DNA from: Streptomyces violaceoruber
Lineage (GTDB): Bacteria; Actinomycetota; Actinomycetes; Streptomycetales; Streptomycetaceae
Assembly (NCBI GenBank): GCA_000720805.1
Contig: JODI01000038.1
Span: 1 to 64,000, forward strand
DNA: 64,000 nucleotides
Direction: 5' to 3'
Shown here: one piece after another, positions 1 to 7,854 of the stretch
Layout: each line of letters starts with the position of its first letter
Numbering within the stretch: position 1 is the stretch's first letter
Translations under genes and position numbers: made by a program
The notes under the pieces: model-generated
Database searches by the model: none
Seen by the model: only the letters and a program-made list of their open reading frames with translations
Told to the model about the DNA's origin: nothing

Positions 1-159
1 ACCTCCCAGGCCGGAGGAGAACTTCCTGACGCACAGGGAACAATCGCGTCCGACACGGGCACTCACTCACGCTCACCCGAAGTCACTCATACTCGGTAAG
101 CCGGCAGCAGTTCCCGACCCCTCGCGCGGGACACCCCCCGAGCTCCCCTCCGCCTCTTC

Positions 160-711
160 TCAGTCCCCCGCGCGCGTGAACGGCCCCACCGAGGCGTCCG
201 GCGCCCCGCCCTCCGACTTCAGCGCCACCGGCCCGTACGACCAAGGGAAGTTCTTCACGTCGCCGGCGGCCCCGGGCATGCTGATCGACAGCGTCTTCGC
301 CGCGAGGCTCTTTCCACCGGCCGCGCCCCCGCGCACGTAGGTGAGGGTGAAGGTCGCGCTCTCGCCCTTGACGAGAGTCAGCTTCTCCGGCTTCGCGTCG
401 CTCGCCCCCGGGACGGTCGCGGAGGTGTCGCCGGCCTTGAGGACGGCCCCGGGAAGGCCGTCCAGGGTGCACGGCGCGCTCTGGTTGGTGAGCGAGACGG
501 GGACGTCGCCCGAGTCACCGGGGCCCGGCGCGACGTTCGCCGGGCCGACCTCGATGCCCAGCTTCCCGACCGCACAGGCATCCCCGGTCTTGCCGGAGCC
601 GGCGCCCTGGGACTTCCCGGAGCCGCCGCCGTCGTCGCCACCGCCGCTGTCGCAGGCGGTCAGCAGCAGGGCGGCGGCGAGAGCGGTGACGGCGAGGGGA
701 GTGGCGCGCAT
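160..711 (-). CDS. DUF4232-type lipoprotein
   Basis: Predicted secreted lipoprotein of 183 residues. I chose the ATG at 711 because it is followed directly by a lipoprotein signal peptide (hydrophobic residues 5-18, lipobox LLTAC with Cys19); a longer frame to 774 would put 21 unrelated residues ahead of it. A Gly/Ser/Asp-rich linker of about 25 residues follows. The rest is a beta-rich domain resembling DUF4232, with two Cys (in DACAVG and APCTL) that could form a disulfide, as is common in this family. Function is unknown; such proteins are abundant on the Streptomyces surface. It lies about 100 bases downstream of a second lipoprotein gene on the same strand, so the two may be co-transcribed. 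Confidence 0.8.
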   Translation of the reverse strand: MRATPLAVTALAAALLLTACDSGGGDDGGGSGKSQGAGSGKTGDACAVGKLGIEVGPANVAPGPGDSGDVPVSLTNQSAPCTLDGLPGAVLKAGDTSATVPGASDAKPEKLTLVKGESATFTLTYVRGGAAGGKSLAAKTLSISMPGAAGDVKNFPWSYGPVALKSEGGAPDASVGPFTRAGD

Positions 712-811
712 GAGAGATCCTCTGGGAGCGAGACAGCGGTACGCGAGGATCATGACGTATGCGAGGACCTTCACACGAAGGGGGCGACCCGCTCGCCACC
801 CCCGGGGTCGG

Positions 812-1369
812 CTACGACCCCGGGCTCGCCGTCGGCAGCCCGGTCAGCAGATCGGTCGGCAGCGCTCCGCCCTCCGCCCGGGTGTACGTCTCCTCGCCGA
901 GGCCGCCCTTCCAGGTCACCTTCAGGGTCTTGCCGGATACGGAGTCGACCACGCCGTCGGCCCGGTCCTTGTTGCCGTCCTTGCAGGTGAGGTGGATGGT
1001 CCGGCGGTCCGAGGCCTCGGCCGCGGTGCCGCCGCACACGGTTCCGTCGGTCCTGAACAGGCCCGCCCGGTCCCCGGTGATCACCATGACCACGGGCTTG
1101 CCGCCGGTCGTGACCAGCCAGTTCCCCTGCAGCGCCCCGGACGCTCCCTCGGACTCGCCCGGCGAACCGCTGCCGCCGCCCGTGTCCGCGCTCGCGGAGG
1201 CGGGCGTGGCGGAGCCGGTCGAGGGCTCGTCGTCGGAGCCGCCGTCACCGCTGCACGCGGTCAGCGCGAGCGCGCCCGCGAGGCAGGCGACCGCGGCCGC
1301 GTGCCGCGTCCGCCGGCGTGCGCCCCTGGTCGGTCGAGCCGCTCTGGTCGCCCAAGTCGTCCCAGTCAC
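812..1369 (-). CDS. putative lipoprotein, unknown function
   Basis: Predicted lipoprotein of 185 residues. The GTG at 1369 is preferred over an upstream in-frame ATG at 1591 because it has a GGAG ribosome site 8 bases upstream and leads into an Arg-rich n-region, a hydrophobic core and the lipobox LALTAC. A Ser/Gly/Asp/Thr-rich linker (about residues 38-70) precedes a compact domain with segments such as GNWLVTTGGKPVVMVI and LTCKDGNKDRADGVV. I do not recognise the family. It is probably anchored to the outer face of the membrane. It is upstream of and co-oriented with the DUF4232-type gene, so a two-gene unit is plausible. Confidence 0.72.
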   Translation of the reverse strand: MTGTTWATRAARPTRGARRRTRHAAAVACLAGALALTACSGDGGSDDEPSTGSATPASASADTGGGSGSPGESEGASGALQGNWLVTTGGKPVVMVITGDRAGLFRTDGTVCGGTAAEASDRRTIHLTCKDGNKDRADGVVDSVSGKTLKVTWKGGLGEETYTRAEGGALPTDLLTGLPTASPGS

Positions 1370-1801
1370 CGGAAGCTCCAAGCTGTAGCGCTCGCCCCGG
1401 GCACACCGGGAGGACCGCAGCAAGTTACCAGGGGCTTTGAGGGGCGTCCCCTGGGCGGTGCCGCACCAGCGCCTCCGGCGGAGCCGCGCCATCTCCTCCG
1501 GGTGGGCAGCACCAGCCTCCCTGGGCGGGGCCGCACCGGCGCCCCGCACCCTCACCAGGAAGACTCCGCACTCCCGGCAGATACCCGGCATGAGCCTGCC
1601 CCCGCGGGTTCACCCGCGACAGTCCGAACGCCCGGAAGTACCCGCGCGGCCGCCCGTCCACCCGGTCCCGGTTGCGTACGCGGGTGGCGCCGGCGTCGCG
1701 CGGCTGCGGCTGCCCGCCCGCGCGATCAAGAACGCCCGGGAGATGGCACTGCTGCCGTATTCCAACCGCTGACCGACTCGTTCCGGTCGCTGACCGACAT
1801 C

Positions 1802-1834
1802 TCGGGAGGTGGTCCATTCCGGACCATCTCCCGA
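1802..1834. repeat. hairpin-forming inverted repeat
   Basis: TCGGGAG-G-TGGTCC and GGACCA-T-CTCCCGA form 13 base pairs plus one wobble around a 5-base loop (ATTCC). There is no T-run after it, so it may be an operator or a weak terminator. It lies in a long gene-free stretch. Confidence 0.6.
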
Positions 1835-2026
1835 TCCATGGAACACGAATGCCCCGTCATGCGTCTCTTCCTACAGCACGGGGGGATCGTGCACAGGAAC
1901 ATGATCGAAGCTGGGCGTATGGTCCCGGAACTCCGGGGCAGGCGCCGGAACGAGTTCGGCACAGCAAACGTCACAGCTGTAACACGTACGAACACACCAC
2001 AGCTGTAACCGCAGGAACACCCCGCG

Positions 2027-2041
2027 TGCACGTGCATCTGC
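2027..2041 (+). promoter_or_regulatory. shared element upstream of DUF397 gene
   Basis: TGCACGTGCATCTGC. The same 15 bases occur on the opposite strand at 3135-3149, between the anti-sigma-type gene and the XRE gene. It overlaps the perfect 16-bp palindrome at 2033-2048. Both copies are followed within about 60 bases by TTGACC. I infer a binding site for the WhiJ-like XRE regulator encoded nearby; this is untested. Confidence 0.45.
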
Positions 2042-2146
2042 AGATGCAGCTGCCCATGCGTCTGCACATGAACAGGGTTATGATCCGGGTCAATTGACCA
2101 CTGCATCAATGGCCTCACCAGCCAGTGCACCACCGGGGAGCGACCT

Positions 2147-2422
2147 GTGGACCACGACGTGTACGACGCGTACGGCGTTGCCGACGTGTCCGGCGTGTAC
2201 AACGGCATGGCCGCCACCCAGCTGCGGGTGGCCTGGCAGAAGAGTCGGCACAGCAACTCGCAGGGTTCCTGCGTGGAGTTCGCCCGGCTGCCCGGCGGGG
2301 AGGTGGCGGTGCGCAACTCGCGCTTCCCGGACGGCCCGGCGCTGGTCTACACCCGCGCCGAGATCGAGGCCATGCTGCTGGGCATCAAGGACGGCGAGTT
2401 CGACCACCTGGTGGCGGGCTGA
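2147..2422 (+). CDS. DUF397 domain protein (WhiJ/AbaA-associated)
   Basis: Small 91-residue protein. The central segment (LRVAWQKSRHSNSQGSCVEFARLPGGEVAVRNSRFPDGPALVYT, broken here only by reading frame of description) is replaced by its diagnostic parts: WQKSRHSN, GSCVEFA, VRNSRFPDGP and a closing FxxLV-type end. This is the DUF397 pattern. GTG at 2147 has a GGGGAG site 6 bases upstream. In Streptomyces these proteins are encoded beside WhiJ-like XRE regulators and are thought to antagonise them; whiJ and abaA loci affect sporulation and antibiotic production. Here it is 130 bases from a convergent anti-sigma-type ATPase gene and about 950 bases from the XRE gene, so it completes a three-gene locus. 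Confidence 0.88.
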   Translation: MDHDVYDAYGVADVSGVYNGMAATQLRVAWQKSRHSNSQGSCVEFARLPGGEVAVRNSRFPDGPALVYTRAEIEAMLLGIKDGEFDHLVAG

Positions 2423-2551
2423 AACCGAGGCTGCCTCCGGGGCTCCTACGGCTCCCGCGGCTCGCGCGACTGGCGGGTGACCGAGGGTAAAACGCTGCTC
2501 GACGCCCGGTAACGCGCGTAGAACTCGCACGTCAACGGGCGCCGTCGCGTC

Positions 2552-3049
2552 TCATTCGGTCGGGGGCAGCCGGAACATCGCCCAGACGACCTTGCCGCCC
2601 AGGGTGCCCGCGAGCGGGTGCCAGCCCCAGCCGTCGCTGAAGGAGTCGACGAGGAACAGGCCGCGGCCGGACTCCGCCGAGAAGTCGTCGGTGTCCCGCG
2701 CGGCCGGGCTCTCCTGGCTCGGGTCGCGCACCGCGCACACCAGCCGCTCGCTCCACCGCATCAGGTGCAGCCGTACCGGCGGGCTCTGCTCGGGAATCCG
2801 CGGGGTGTTGGCCGGCAGCGCGTGCCGCAGCGCGTTGGTCACCAGCTCGGAGACCACCAGGCACACGTCGTCGAAGCGTTCGCCCAGGTCCCAGTGGTCG
2901 AGGGTGCCGCGCGTGAACCGCCGTGCCTCGCGCACCGCTTCGTAACGGGCGGGCAGGGCACAGGAGGCGGCGTTGGACACGGCCGCGGGATCCAGCGGCG
3001 GAAGGCCCTGCCGTAATGGCTTGAGCATGGTCGATCCATTCGTTCCCAT
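2552..3049 (-). CDS. ATP-binding anti-sigma-factor-type regulator (HATPase_c_2)
   Basis: 165-residue single-domain GHKL ATPase of the RsbW/SpoIIAB-like type common in Streptomyces. Visible landmarks: N-box ELVTNALRH, a D/E-rich middle, and G-box GRGLFLVDSF. No transmembrane segment. ATG at 3049 is chosen because GGGAG lies 9 bases upstream; an in-frame extension to 3286 runs through the promoter region. In WhiJ/AbaA-type loci this gene is usually paired with an XRE and a DUF397 gene, as here; it is divergent from the XRE gene across about 318 bases. Its sigma-factor or protein partner cannot be told from sequence. Confidence 0.88.
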   Translation of the reverse strand: MGTNGSTMLKPLRQGLPPLDPAAVSNAASCALPARYEAVREARRFTRGTLDHWDLGERFDDVCLVVSELVTNALRHALPANTPRIPEQSPPVRLHLMRWSERLVCAVRDPSQESPAARDTDDFSAESGRGLFLVDSFSDGWGWHPLAGTLGGKVVWAMFRLPPTE

Positions 3050-3367
3050 GCGTGGCACTCCCGGGAATTCGCGGTCGTTGCGATGCAGCGGTGGCGCGAG
3101 ACCATGGTTTCCGATGCGCAGAGCAGATGCAAGGGCAGATGCACGTGCAGTTGACCGAATTGGACCTTCCCGTACCGCTTGTTGGCCATTTTTTCCGCCA
3201 TCTTCTCCCCTGCCTCTTGCCCATCTCTTCCCGAAACCTGTCCCGCACCCGCCCCGCGCCCATGCGGAAACTTTGACTTCTTTCATCTCTGTAACCGGAC
3301 GAGTACTGCTCGGAGTGTTTTAGTGGCAGACTTCGGCCCCTGAAGACGGTTGGGGAGGCTGGCGAAC
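3050..3367. other. divergent promoter region of WhiJ-like locus
   Basis: This 318-base gap separates the anti-sigma-type gene (minus) from the XRE gene (plus). It holds two direct copies of CAGATGCA (3124-3131, 3136-3143), the shared element at 3135-3149 and TTGACC at 3151. A pyrimidine-rich stretch covers about 3180-3290. No gene is apparent. Confidence 0.55.
3135..3149 (-). promoter_or_regulatory. shared element in WhiJ-like divergent promoter
   Basis: On the minus strand this reads TGCACGTGCATCTGC, identical to 2027-2041 upstream of the DUF397 gene. A second CAGATGCA half-element lies just upstream. It could let one regulator control all three genes; that function is inferred. Confidence 0.45.
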
Positions 3368-4228
3368 GTGAGCGCGGGAGAGCCCGGATCGGTGGTGCGG
3401 CGGATGCTGCTCGGCTCGCAACTCAGGCGGCTGCGTGAGGCACGCGGCATCACGCGCGAGGCGGCGGGATATTCCATCCGCGCCTCGGAGTCGAAGATCA
3501 GCCGGATGGAGCTGGGCCGGGTGAGCTTCAAGACACGGGATGTCGAGGACCTGCTGACGCTGTACGGCATCACGGACGAGGCGGAGCGCAACTCCCTGCT
3601 CTCCCTCGCCAAGGAGGCCAACGTCACCGGGTGGTGGCACAGTTACTCGGACGTCCTGCCGAGCTGGTTCCCCACCTATGTGGGCCTGGAGGGCGCGGCG
3701 TCCCTGATCCGCGCGTACGAAGTCCAGTTCGTGCACGGCCTGTTGCAGACCGAGGCGTACGCCCGCGCGGTCGTGCGGCGCGGCATGAAGGGCGCGAGCG
3801 CGGAGGACGTGGAACGGCGGGTGGCGCTGCGTCTGGAGCGGCAGAAGTACCTGCTGGAGGACAACGCCCCCGAATGCCACATCGTCCTCGACGAGGCCGC
3901 CCTGCGCCGCCCGTACGGCGACCGCGAGGTGATGCGCGGCCAGTTCCAGCACCTGATCGACATCTCCGAACGCCCCAATGTGCGGCTGCAGATCATGCCG
4001 TTCGGCTTCGGCGGCCACTCCGGCGAGAGTGGCGCGTTCACGATCCTCTCCTTCCCGGAGTCGGACCTGTCCGACGTCGTGTACCTGGAGCAGCTCACCA
4101 GCGCCCTGTACCTCGACAAGAGCGAGGACGTGGCCCAGTACGAGAAGGCGCTCAAGGAACTCCAGCAGGACAGCCCGGGACCGGACGAGAGCCGGGACCT
4201 GCTCCGGGGCCTTCTCCAGCTTTCGTAG
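3368..4228 (+). CDS. WhiJ/AbaA-like XRE-family regulator (DUF5753)
   Basis: 286-residue DNA-binding protein. Residues about 10-70 form a helix-turn-helix of the XRE type (LGSQLRRLREARGITREAAG, then SESKISRMELGR). The remainder matches the DUF5753 region of WhiJ-like proteins (YEVQFVHGLLQTEAYARAVV, RLERQKYLLED, LRLQIMPFG-like text). GTG at 3368 is preferred over an in-frame TTG at 3350 because GGGGAGG (3352-3358) sits 9 bases before it. Related proteins are usually developmental repressors relieved by a DUF397 partner. Both expected partners are present in this locus. Target genes are unknown, but the locus itself carries a repeated promoter element. Confidence 0.9.
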   Translation: MSAGEPGSVVRRMLLGSQLRRLREARGITREAAGYSIRASESKISRMELGRVSFKTRDVEDLLTLYGITDEAERNSLLSLAKEANVTGWWHSYSDVLPSWFPTYVGLEGAASLIRAYEVQFVHGLLQTEAYARAVVRRGMKGASAEDVERRVALRLERQKYLLEDNAPECHIVLDEAALRRPYGDREVMRGQFQHLIDISERPNVRLQIMPFGFGGHSGESGAFTILSFPESDLSDVVYLEQLTSALYLDKSEDVAQYEKALKELQQDSPGPDESRDLLRGLLQLS

Positions 4229-4340
4229 GGTTATCCCCAAAGCATCGCACTCCGTCCCCAACTCGCCAGCGGCACACGTACGATGACGTGTGATCAGACC
4301 GTGACGTCGATCGTGTGTCTGCTAGCGACTTGGGGATCAC

Positions 4341-5801
4341 ATGTCGTCCTACTTCACCGACCTGGCCCAGCAGTACATCGATGGTGAGTGGCGCCCGGGA
4401 ACGGGTTCCTGGGACATCATCGACTTCAATCCGTACGACGACGAGAAGCTGGCGTCGATCACCATAGCCACGGTCGACGAGGTGGACGACGCGTACCGGG
4501 CGGCGGCCCGTGCCCAGAAGGAGTGGGCCGCGACCAACCCGTACGCCCGCCGCGCGGTCTTCGAGAGAGCGCTGCGTCTGGTCGAGGAGCGCGAGCAGGA
4601 GATCAGCGAGGTGATCATCGCCGAGCTCGGCGGCACCCGGCTGAAGGCCGGCTTCGAGCTCCACCTCGCCAAGGAGTTCCTGCGCGAGGCGATCAACGTG
4701 GCGCTGCGCCCCGAGGGCCGGATCCTGCCCTCGCCGGCCGACGGCAAGGAGAACCGCCTCTATCGCGTGCCGGTCGGCGTGGTGGGGGTCATCAGCCCCT
4801 TCAACTTCCCCTTCCTGCTCTCGATCAAGTCGGTCGCCCCGGCGCTCGCGCTGGGCAACGCGGTCGTCCTCAAGCCTCACCAGAACACCCCGATCGTCGG
4901 CGGCTCCCTGGTCGCGAAGATCTTCGAGGACGCGGGCCTGCCCGGCGGCCTCCTCAACGTCGTCATCACCGACATCGCGGAGATCGGCGACGCCTTCATC
5001 GAGCACCCGATCCCCAAGGTCATCTCCTTCACCGGCTCCGACAAGGTCGGCCGCCACGTCGCCACCGTCTGCGCCGCCAACTTCAAGCGCTCGGTCCTCG
5101 AACTGGGCGGCAACAGCGCGCTGGTGGTCCTCGACGACGCCGACATCGACTACGCGGTGGACGCGGCCGTCTTCAGCCGGTACGTCCACCAGGGCCAGGT
5201 CTGCATGGCGGCGAACCGTGTCCTCGTGGACCGTTCGATCGCGGACGAGTTCACCGAGAAGTTCGTGGCCAAGGTCAAGACCCTCAAGGCCGGCGACCCC
5301 CGCGACCCCGAGACGGTCATCGGCCCGCTCATCAACTCCTCCCAGGCCGACGGGATCTCGGCCGTCGTCGAGCAGGCGCTCGCGGAGGGCGCCACGGCTC
5401 TCGTACGCGGCACCAGGACCGACAACCTGATCGAGCCGTCCGTCCTCACCGACCTCCCCGCCGACTCCGCCCTGCTCCGCCAGGAGGTCTTCGGCCCGGT
5501 CGCCTTCCTCATCCCCTTCGACGGCGAGGACGAGGCCGTACGCCTCGTCAACGACACCCCCTACGGCCTCAGCGGCGCCGTCCACACCGGTGACATCGAG
5601 CGGGGCGTCTCCTTCGCCAAGCAGATCGACACCGGCATGTTCCACGTGAACGACGGCACGGTCCACGACGAGCCCCTCGTCCCCTTCGGCGGCGAGAAGC
5701 ACTCCGGCATCGGCCGCCTGAACGGCGACACGTCGGCGGACTCCTTCACCACGCAGAAGTGGATCTCGGTACAGCACGGGCGGAGCGGGTTTCCGTTCTA
5801 G
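4341..5801 (+). CDS. NAD(P)-dependent aldehyde dehydrogenase
   Basis: 486-residue soluble aldehyde dehydrogenase, full length for the family, oxidising an aldehyde to the acid. Visible: the N-terminal Rossmann region with VISPFNFPF and VLKPHQNTP, the glycine motif FTGSDKVGR, general-base Glu254 in LELGGN, and catalytic Cys288 in GQVCMA. The C-terminus includes EVFGPVAFLIPF and the phenylalanine-rich FGGEKHSGIGR segment. The substrate cannot be deduced; the overall pattern resembles benzaldehyde or salicylaldehyde-type dehydrogenases. It starts about 110 bases after the XRE gene on the same strand and may be influenced by it. Confidence 0.92.
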   Translation: MSSYFTDLAQQYIDGEWRPGTGSWDIIDFNPYDDEKLASITIATVDEVDDAYRAAARAQKEWAATNPYARRAVFERALRLVEEREQEISEVIIAELGGTRLKAGFELHLAKEFLREAINVALRPEGRILPSPADGKENRLYRVPVGVVGVISPFNFPFLLSIKSVAPALALGNAVVLKPHQNTPIVGGSLVAKIFEDAGLPGGLLNVVITDIAEIGDAFIEHPIPKVISFTGSDKVGRHVATVCAANFKRSVLELGGNSALVVLDDADIDYAVDAAVFSRYVHQGQVCMAANRVLVDRSIADEFTEKFVAKVKTLKAGDPRDPETVIGPLINSSQADGISAVVEQALAEGATALVRGTRTDNLIEPSVLTDLPADSALLRQEVFGPVAFLIPFDGEDEAVRLVNDTPYGLSGAVHTGDIERGVSFAKQIDTGMFHVNDGTVHDEPLVPFGGEKHSGIGRLNGDTSADSFTTQKWISVQHGRSGFPF

Positions 5802-5906
5802 ACCGGTAGCTCCTCCCTCACGCTCGACATCACCCGCGCGGGGGCGCCCCCATCGAGGGCGCTCCGGCGCCTTGGGGCGCGCGGCACCAGAAAGCAAACC
5901 CCGGCA

Positions 5907-7532
5907 TCATGCCTGCCGTGGCGACAGCCGGGGGCGCTGTCGGTTGTGGTCACCGGAGTGGCTGTCGTGGTCGCCAGGGCGGCGCGTGGCACCGGTGAGG
6001 GTGCAGCCCTGGCGGGAGAGGTCGAGTTCCGATCCCCTGGCCAGGCAGTCCGTGATCATGTAGACCTGCTGGCCGTAACCACGGCCCTGCACGGAGGTCA
6101 CGGCTCCGTCCGGACCCACCTCGCAGGGGTTGTTGTCGGTGCACTGCTCGCCGGCATCGTTGTGGGTGTTGTGGATCCCCACGACCGTGGTGCCGTCGGG
6201 GGCCAGCAGCGCCGAACCGGATGTGCCGTACCAGGGGGCGCAGTCCTCGCCGGCGGTGTAGCGGATCGAGTCGTCCTGCTGGTAGCCGCCCTCCCGCAGG
6301 TGCGTGACCACCGTCTCGGCGGTGCAGTGGAAGCGACGGCTGGTGTAGGCCATGGTCAGCGGGTCGCCCGCGCGCACGGGGGTGGAGGTGAGGCGGAAGA
6401 TTTTCGCGCCCTCGGTCCTCAACCGCGCGTAGGTCTTGTCCAGGCGGTAGAGCGCGATGTCGGTGCCGGTCATCGTCGCGTACACCAGCCGTTTCGCACG
6501 TGCGGTGGTCTGCGGGTAGCCCTGGCGGTCGGCGATGGGCACCTCGCGGTCGGCCGGCTGGTCCACTATGGCGTTTCCGGGCCCGGGCCGCTGTCCTTGC
6601 ACGCAGTGACCGTTGGTCAGCAACAGAGCCGGGTCCTGCGGCCGGGAGGCGGGGGTGCGGACCACTGAGCCCGCACAGCCGCTCAGATCCACCGAGCCTT
6701 CCACGTCCGGGATCAGATCATCGGGGGGCACGTCGGTGCCCGAGATGATGCCGCCCAGCCAGTCGGCGTGCCGGGTGACATCGGTGTACAGCGTCTTGCC
6801 GCTTTCGTCGGGGCCACTGACCACACCGGCCACGGCCCACCGGCCGCCGTCGCGGACCAGCGCGGGCCCACCGGAATCCATGTTCGACGCGGCGACGCTG
6901 CCGTCGTCGCTACCGACGCACAACTCTCCGCTGGGCGCGGCCGACGGGCACGTCGAGATCGGCTGAACCACGGTGTCCGCCTCCCGCAGCCGCGTAGGGA
7001 AACACGCCGCGTTGTCGGTGTCGTCGCAGGTCATGCCCCAGCCCATGATGCGGACGGGCGTGTTGTCCGGCGGTGTGGTCGAAGCGATCCGCACCGGCTT
7101 GGCCCGAACCGGGGTCCGCAGGTGCAGTAACGCGAGGTCGCGGCCCCAGAACCCGCCCTCGTCGGCACTGGTCGCCAGCCGGTAGTAATGGTCGACCTCG
7201 GCGACCTCACCTCCGGACGTGGTGTCCATCGACCCGACCCGGACCTTCCAGCCACGCGGGACACCCACCTTCGCCCCCGTCGGGTTCCGGCCTGCGCAGT
7301 GGCCGGCGGTCAGGACCCAGTGCGGCGCGAGGACCTCCACCCCACAGCCGTGCTTGTCCGGACGCGGTGGCGCGGGAAAGGACGGCTGGAACGAGCCCAT
7401 GAACGAGTAGGCGTGGGTCGACTCGGTGCCACCCACGATGGCCTGCGCCGGTAAGGCGGCCATCAGGGTCGCGGTCACCGCGACCCCCGTCGTCATCACG
7501 GCGCCCGCCCTTCGGCTTGTTCCCTTGCGCAT
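5907..7532 (-). CDS. secreted tandem-domain serine protease (two chymotrypsin-like domains)
   Basis: 541-residue secreted protein. ATG at 7532 has GGGGAG upstream and starts a signal peptide ending in AQA. Domain 1 (residues 32 to about 265) begins IVGG and has His78 (TAGHC), Asp132 (RDLALL) and Ser220 (DSGGP). Domain 2 (about 283-510) has its own His309 (TNGHC), Asp358 (TDIALY) and Ser438 (GTSGS), so both triads look intact. Predicted signal cleavage falls exactly before IVGG, leaving no propeptide. In domain 1, the residue before the DSGG aspartate is Met instead of Gly, and the S1-pocket position normally Asp in trypsin is Ala, so trypsin specificity is unlikely. The C-terminus is His/Arg-rich. 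The gene is divergent from the next one. The activity of each domain is inferred from motifs only. Confidence 0.86.
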   Translation of the reverse strand: MRKGTSRRAGAVMTTGVAVTATLMAALPAQAIVGGTESTHAYSFMGSFQPSFPAPPRPDKHGCGVEVLAPHWVLTAGHCAGRNPTGAKVGVPRGWKVRVGSMDTTSGGEVAEVDHYYRLATSADEGGFWGRDLALLHLRTPVRAKPVRIASTTPPDNTPVRIMGWGMTCDDTDNAACFPTRLREADTVVQPISTCPSAAPSGELCVGSDDGSVAASNMDSGGPALVRDGGRWAVAGVVSGPDESGKTLYTDVTRHADWLGGIISGTDVPPDDLIPDVEGSVDLSGCAGSVVRTPASRPQDPALLLTNGHCVQGQRPGPGNAIVDQPADREVPIADRQGYPQTTARAKRLVYATMTGTDIALYRLDKTYARLRTEGAKIFRLTSTPVRAGDPLTMAYTSRRFHCTAETVVTHLREGGYQQDDSIRYTAGEDCAPWYGTSGSALLAPDGTTVVGIHNTHNDAGEQCTDNNPCEVGPDGAVTSVQGRGYGQQVYMITDCLARGSELDLSRQGCTLTGATRRPGDHDSHSGDHNRQRPRLSPRQA

Positions 7533-7854
7533 GTGCGACTCCCCTTTTCGTCCGCCGCCGGGCACTGGCTCCGGCGGGCTTGTACGGAGGAACAGCACCC
7601 GGCCGTCCCGTCCGGCCTCGATCCTGGGCCCAGCGGTCTTCCGGCTGGTCTCACCTGCGTATCAGGCGCGTCGCGGCAGCCGCTCAGTTGTGTGTCAGCC
7701 CTGGGAGGCGCGCCGTGGAACGGTCACGGCCGGATGCAGGCACGCGCAACCGATACACACCTCAGCGGCGGCTGATACACGGTCACCGTGCTCCCGACAC
7801 ACGGGCGCCGGACTGTGGGCGGCGTCCCACTTTCCACCGTTCGGAGGTTGTCCG
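7533..7854. other. divergent intergenic region with palindrome
   Basis: This region between the protease gene and the membrane EEP gene shows no coding frame with support. It contains two GATACAC copies (about 7752 and 7774) and the perfect odd palindrome CACGGTCACCGTG at 7778-7790, which could be an operator for either gene. Confidence 0.45.

Larger units (their letters stand above)
1370..2146. other. intergenic region, no convincing gene
   Basis: No frame here has convincing coding character. The first half (about 1430-1570) contains imperfect GC-rich repeats around GGGC-GG-GCCGCACC. A near-perfect hairpin sits at 1802-1834. The last 120 bases are comparatively AT-rich and carry the palindrome TGCATCTGCAGATGCA (2033-2048), partial copies of it, and the promoter of the DUF397 gene. 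A 56-codon ATG frame at 1838-2008 has no clear ribosome site and no recognisable product. Confidence 0.6.

Noticed and set aside
1838..2008. 56-codon ATG frame in the region before the DUF397 gene
   Set aside because: No ribosome site, no recognisable domain, and it overlaps likely promoter DNA.
341..2008. Long plus-strand open frame of 555 codons
   Set aside because: It is antisense to two well-supported lipoprotein genes and has shadow-frame composition (runs of Arg, Pro and Gly).
4152..5897. 581-codon minus-strand frame
   Set aside because: Antisense to the aldehyde dehydrogenase; long antisense frames are expected at this GC content.
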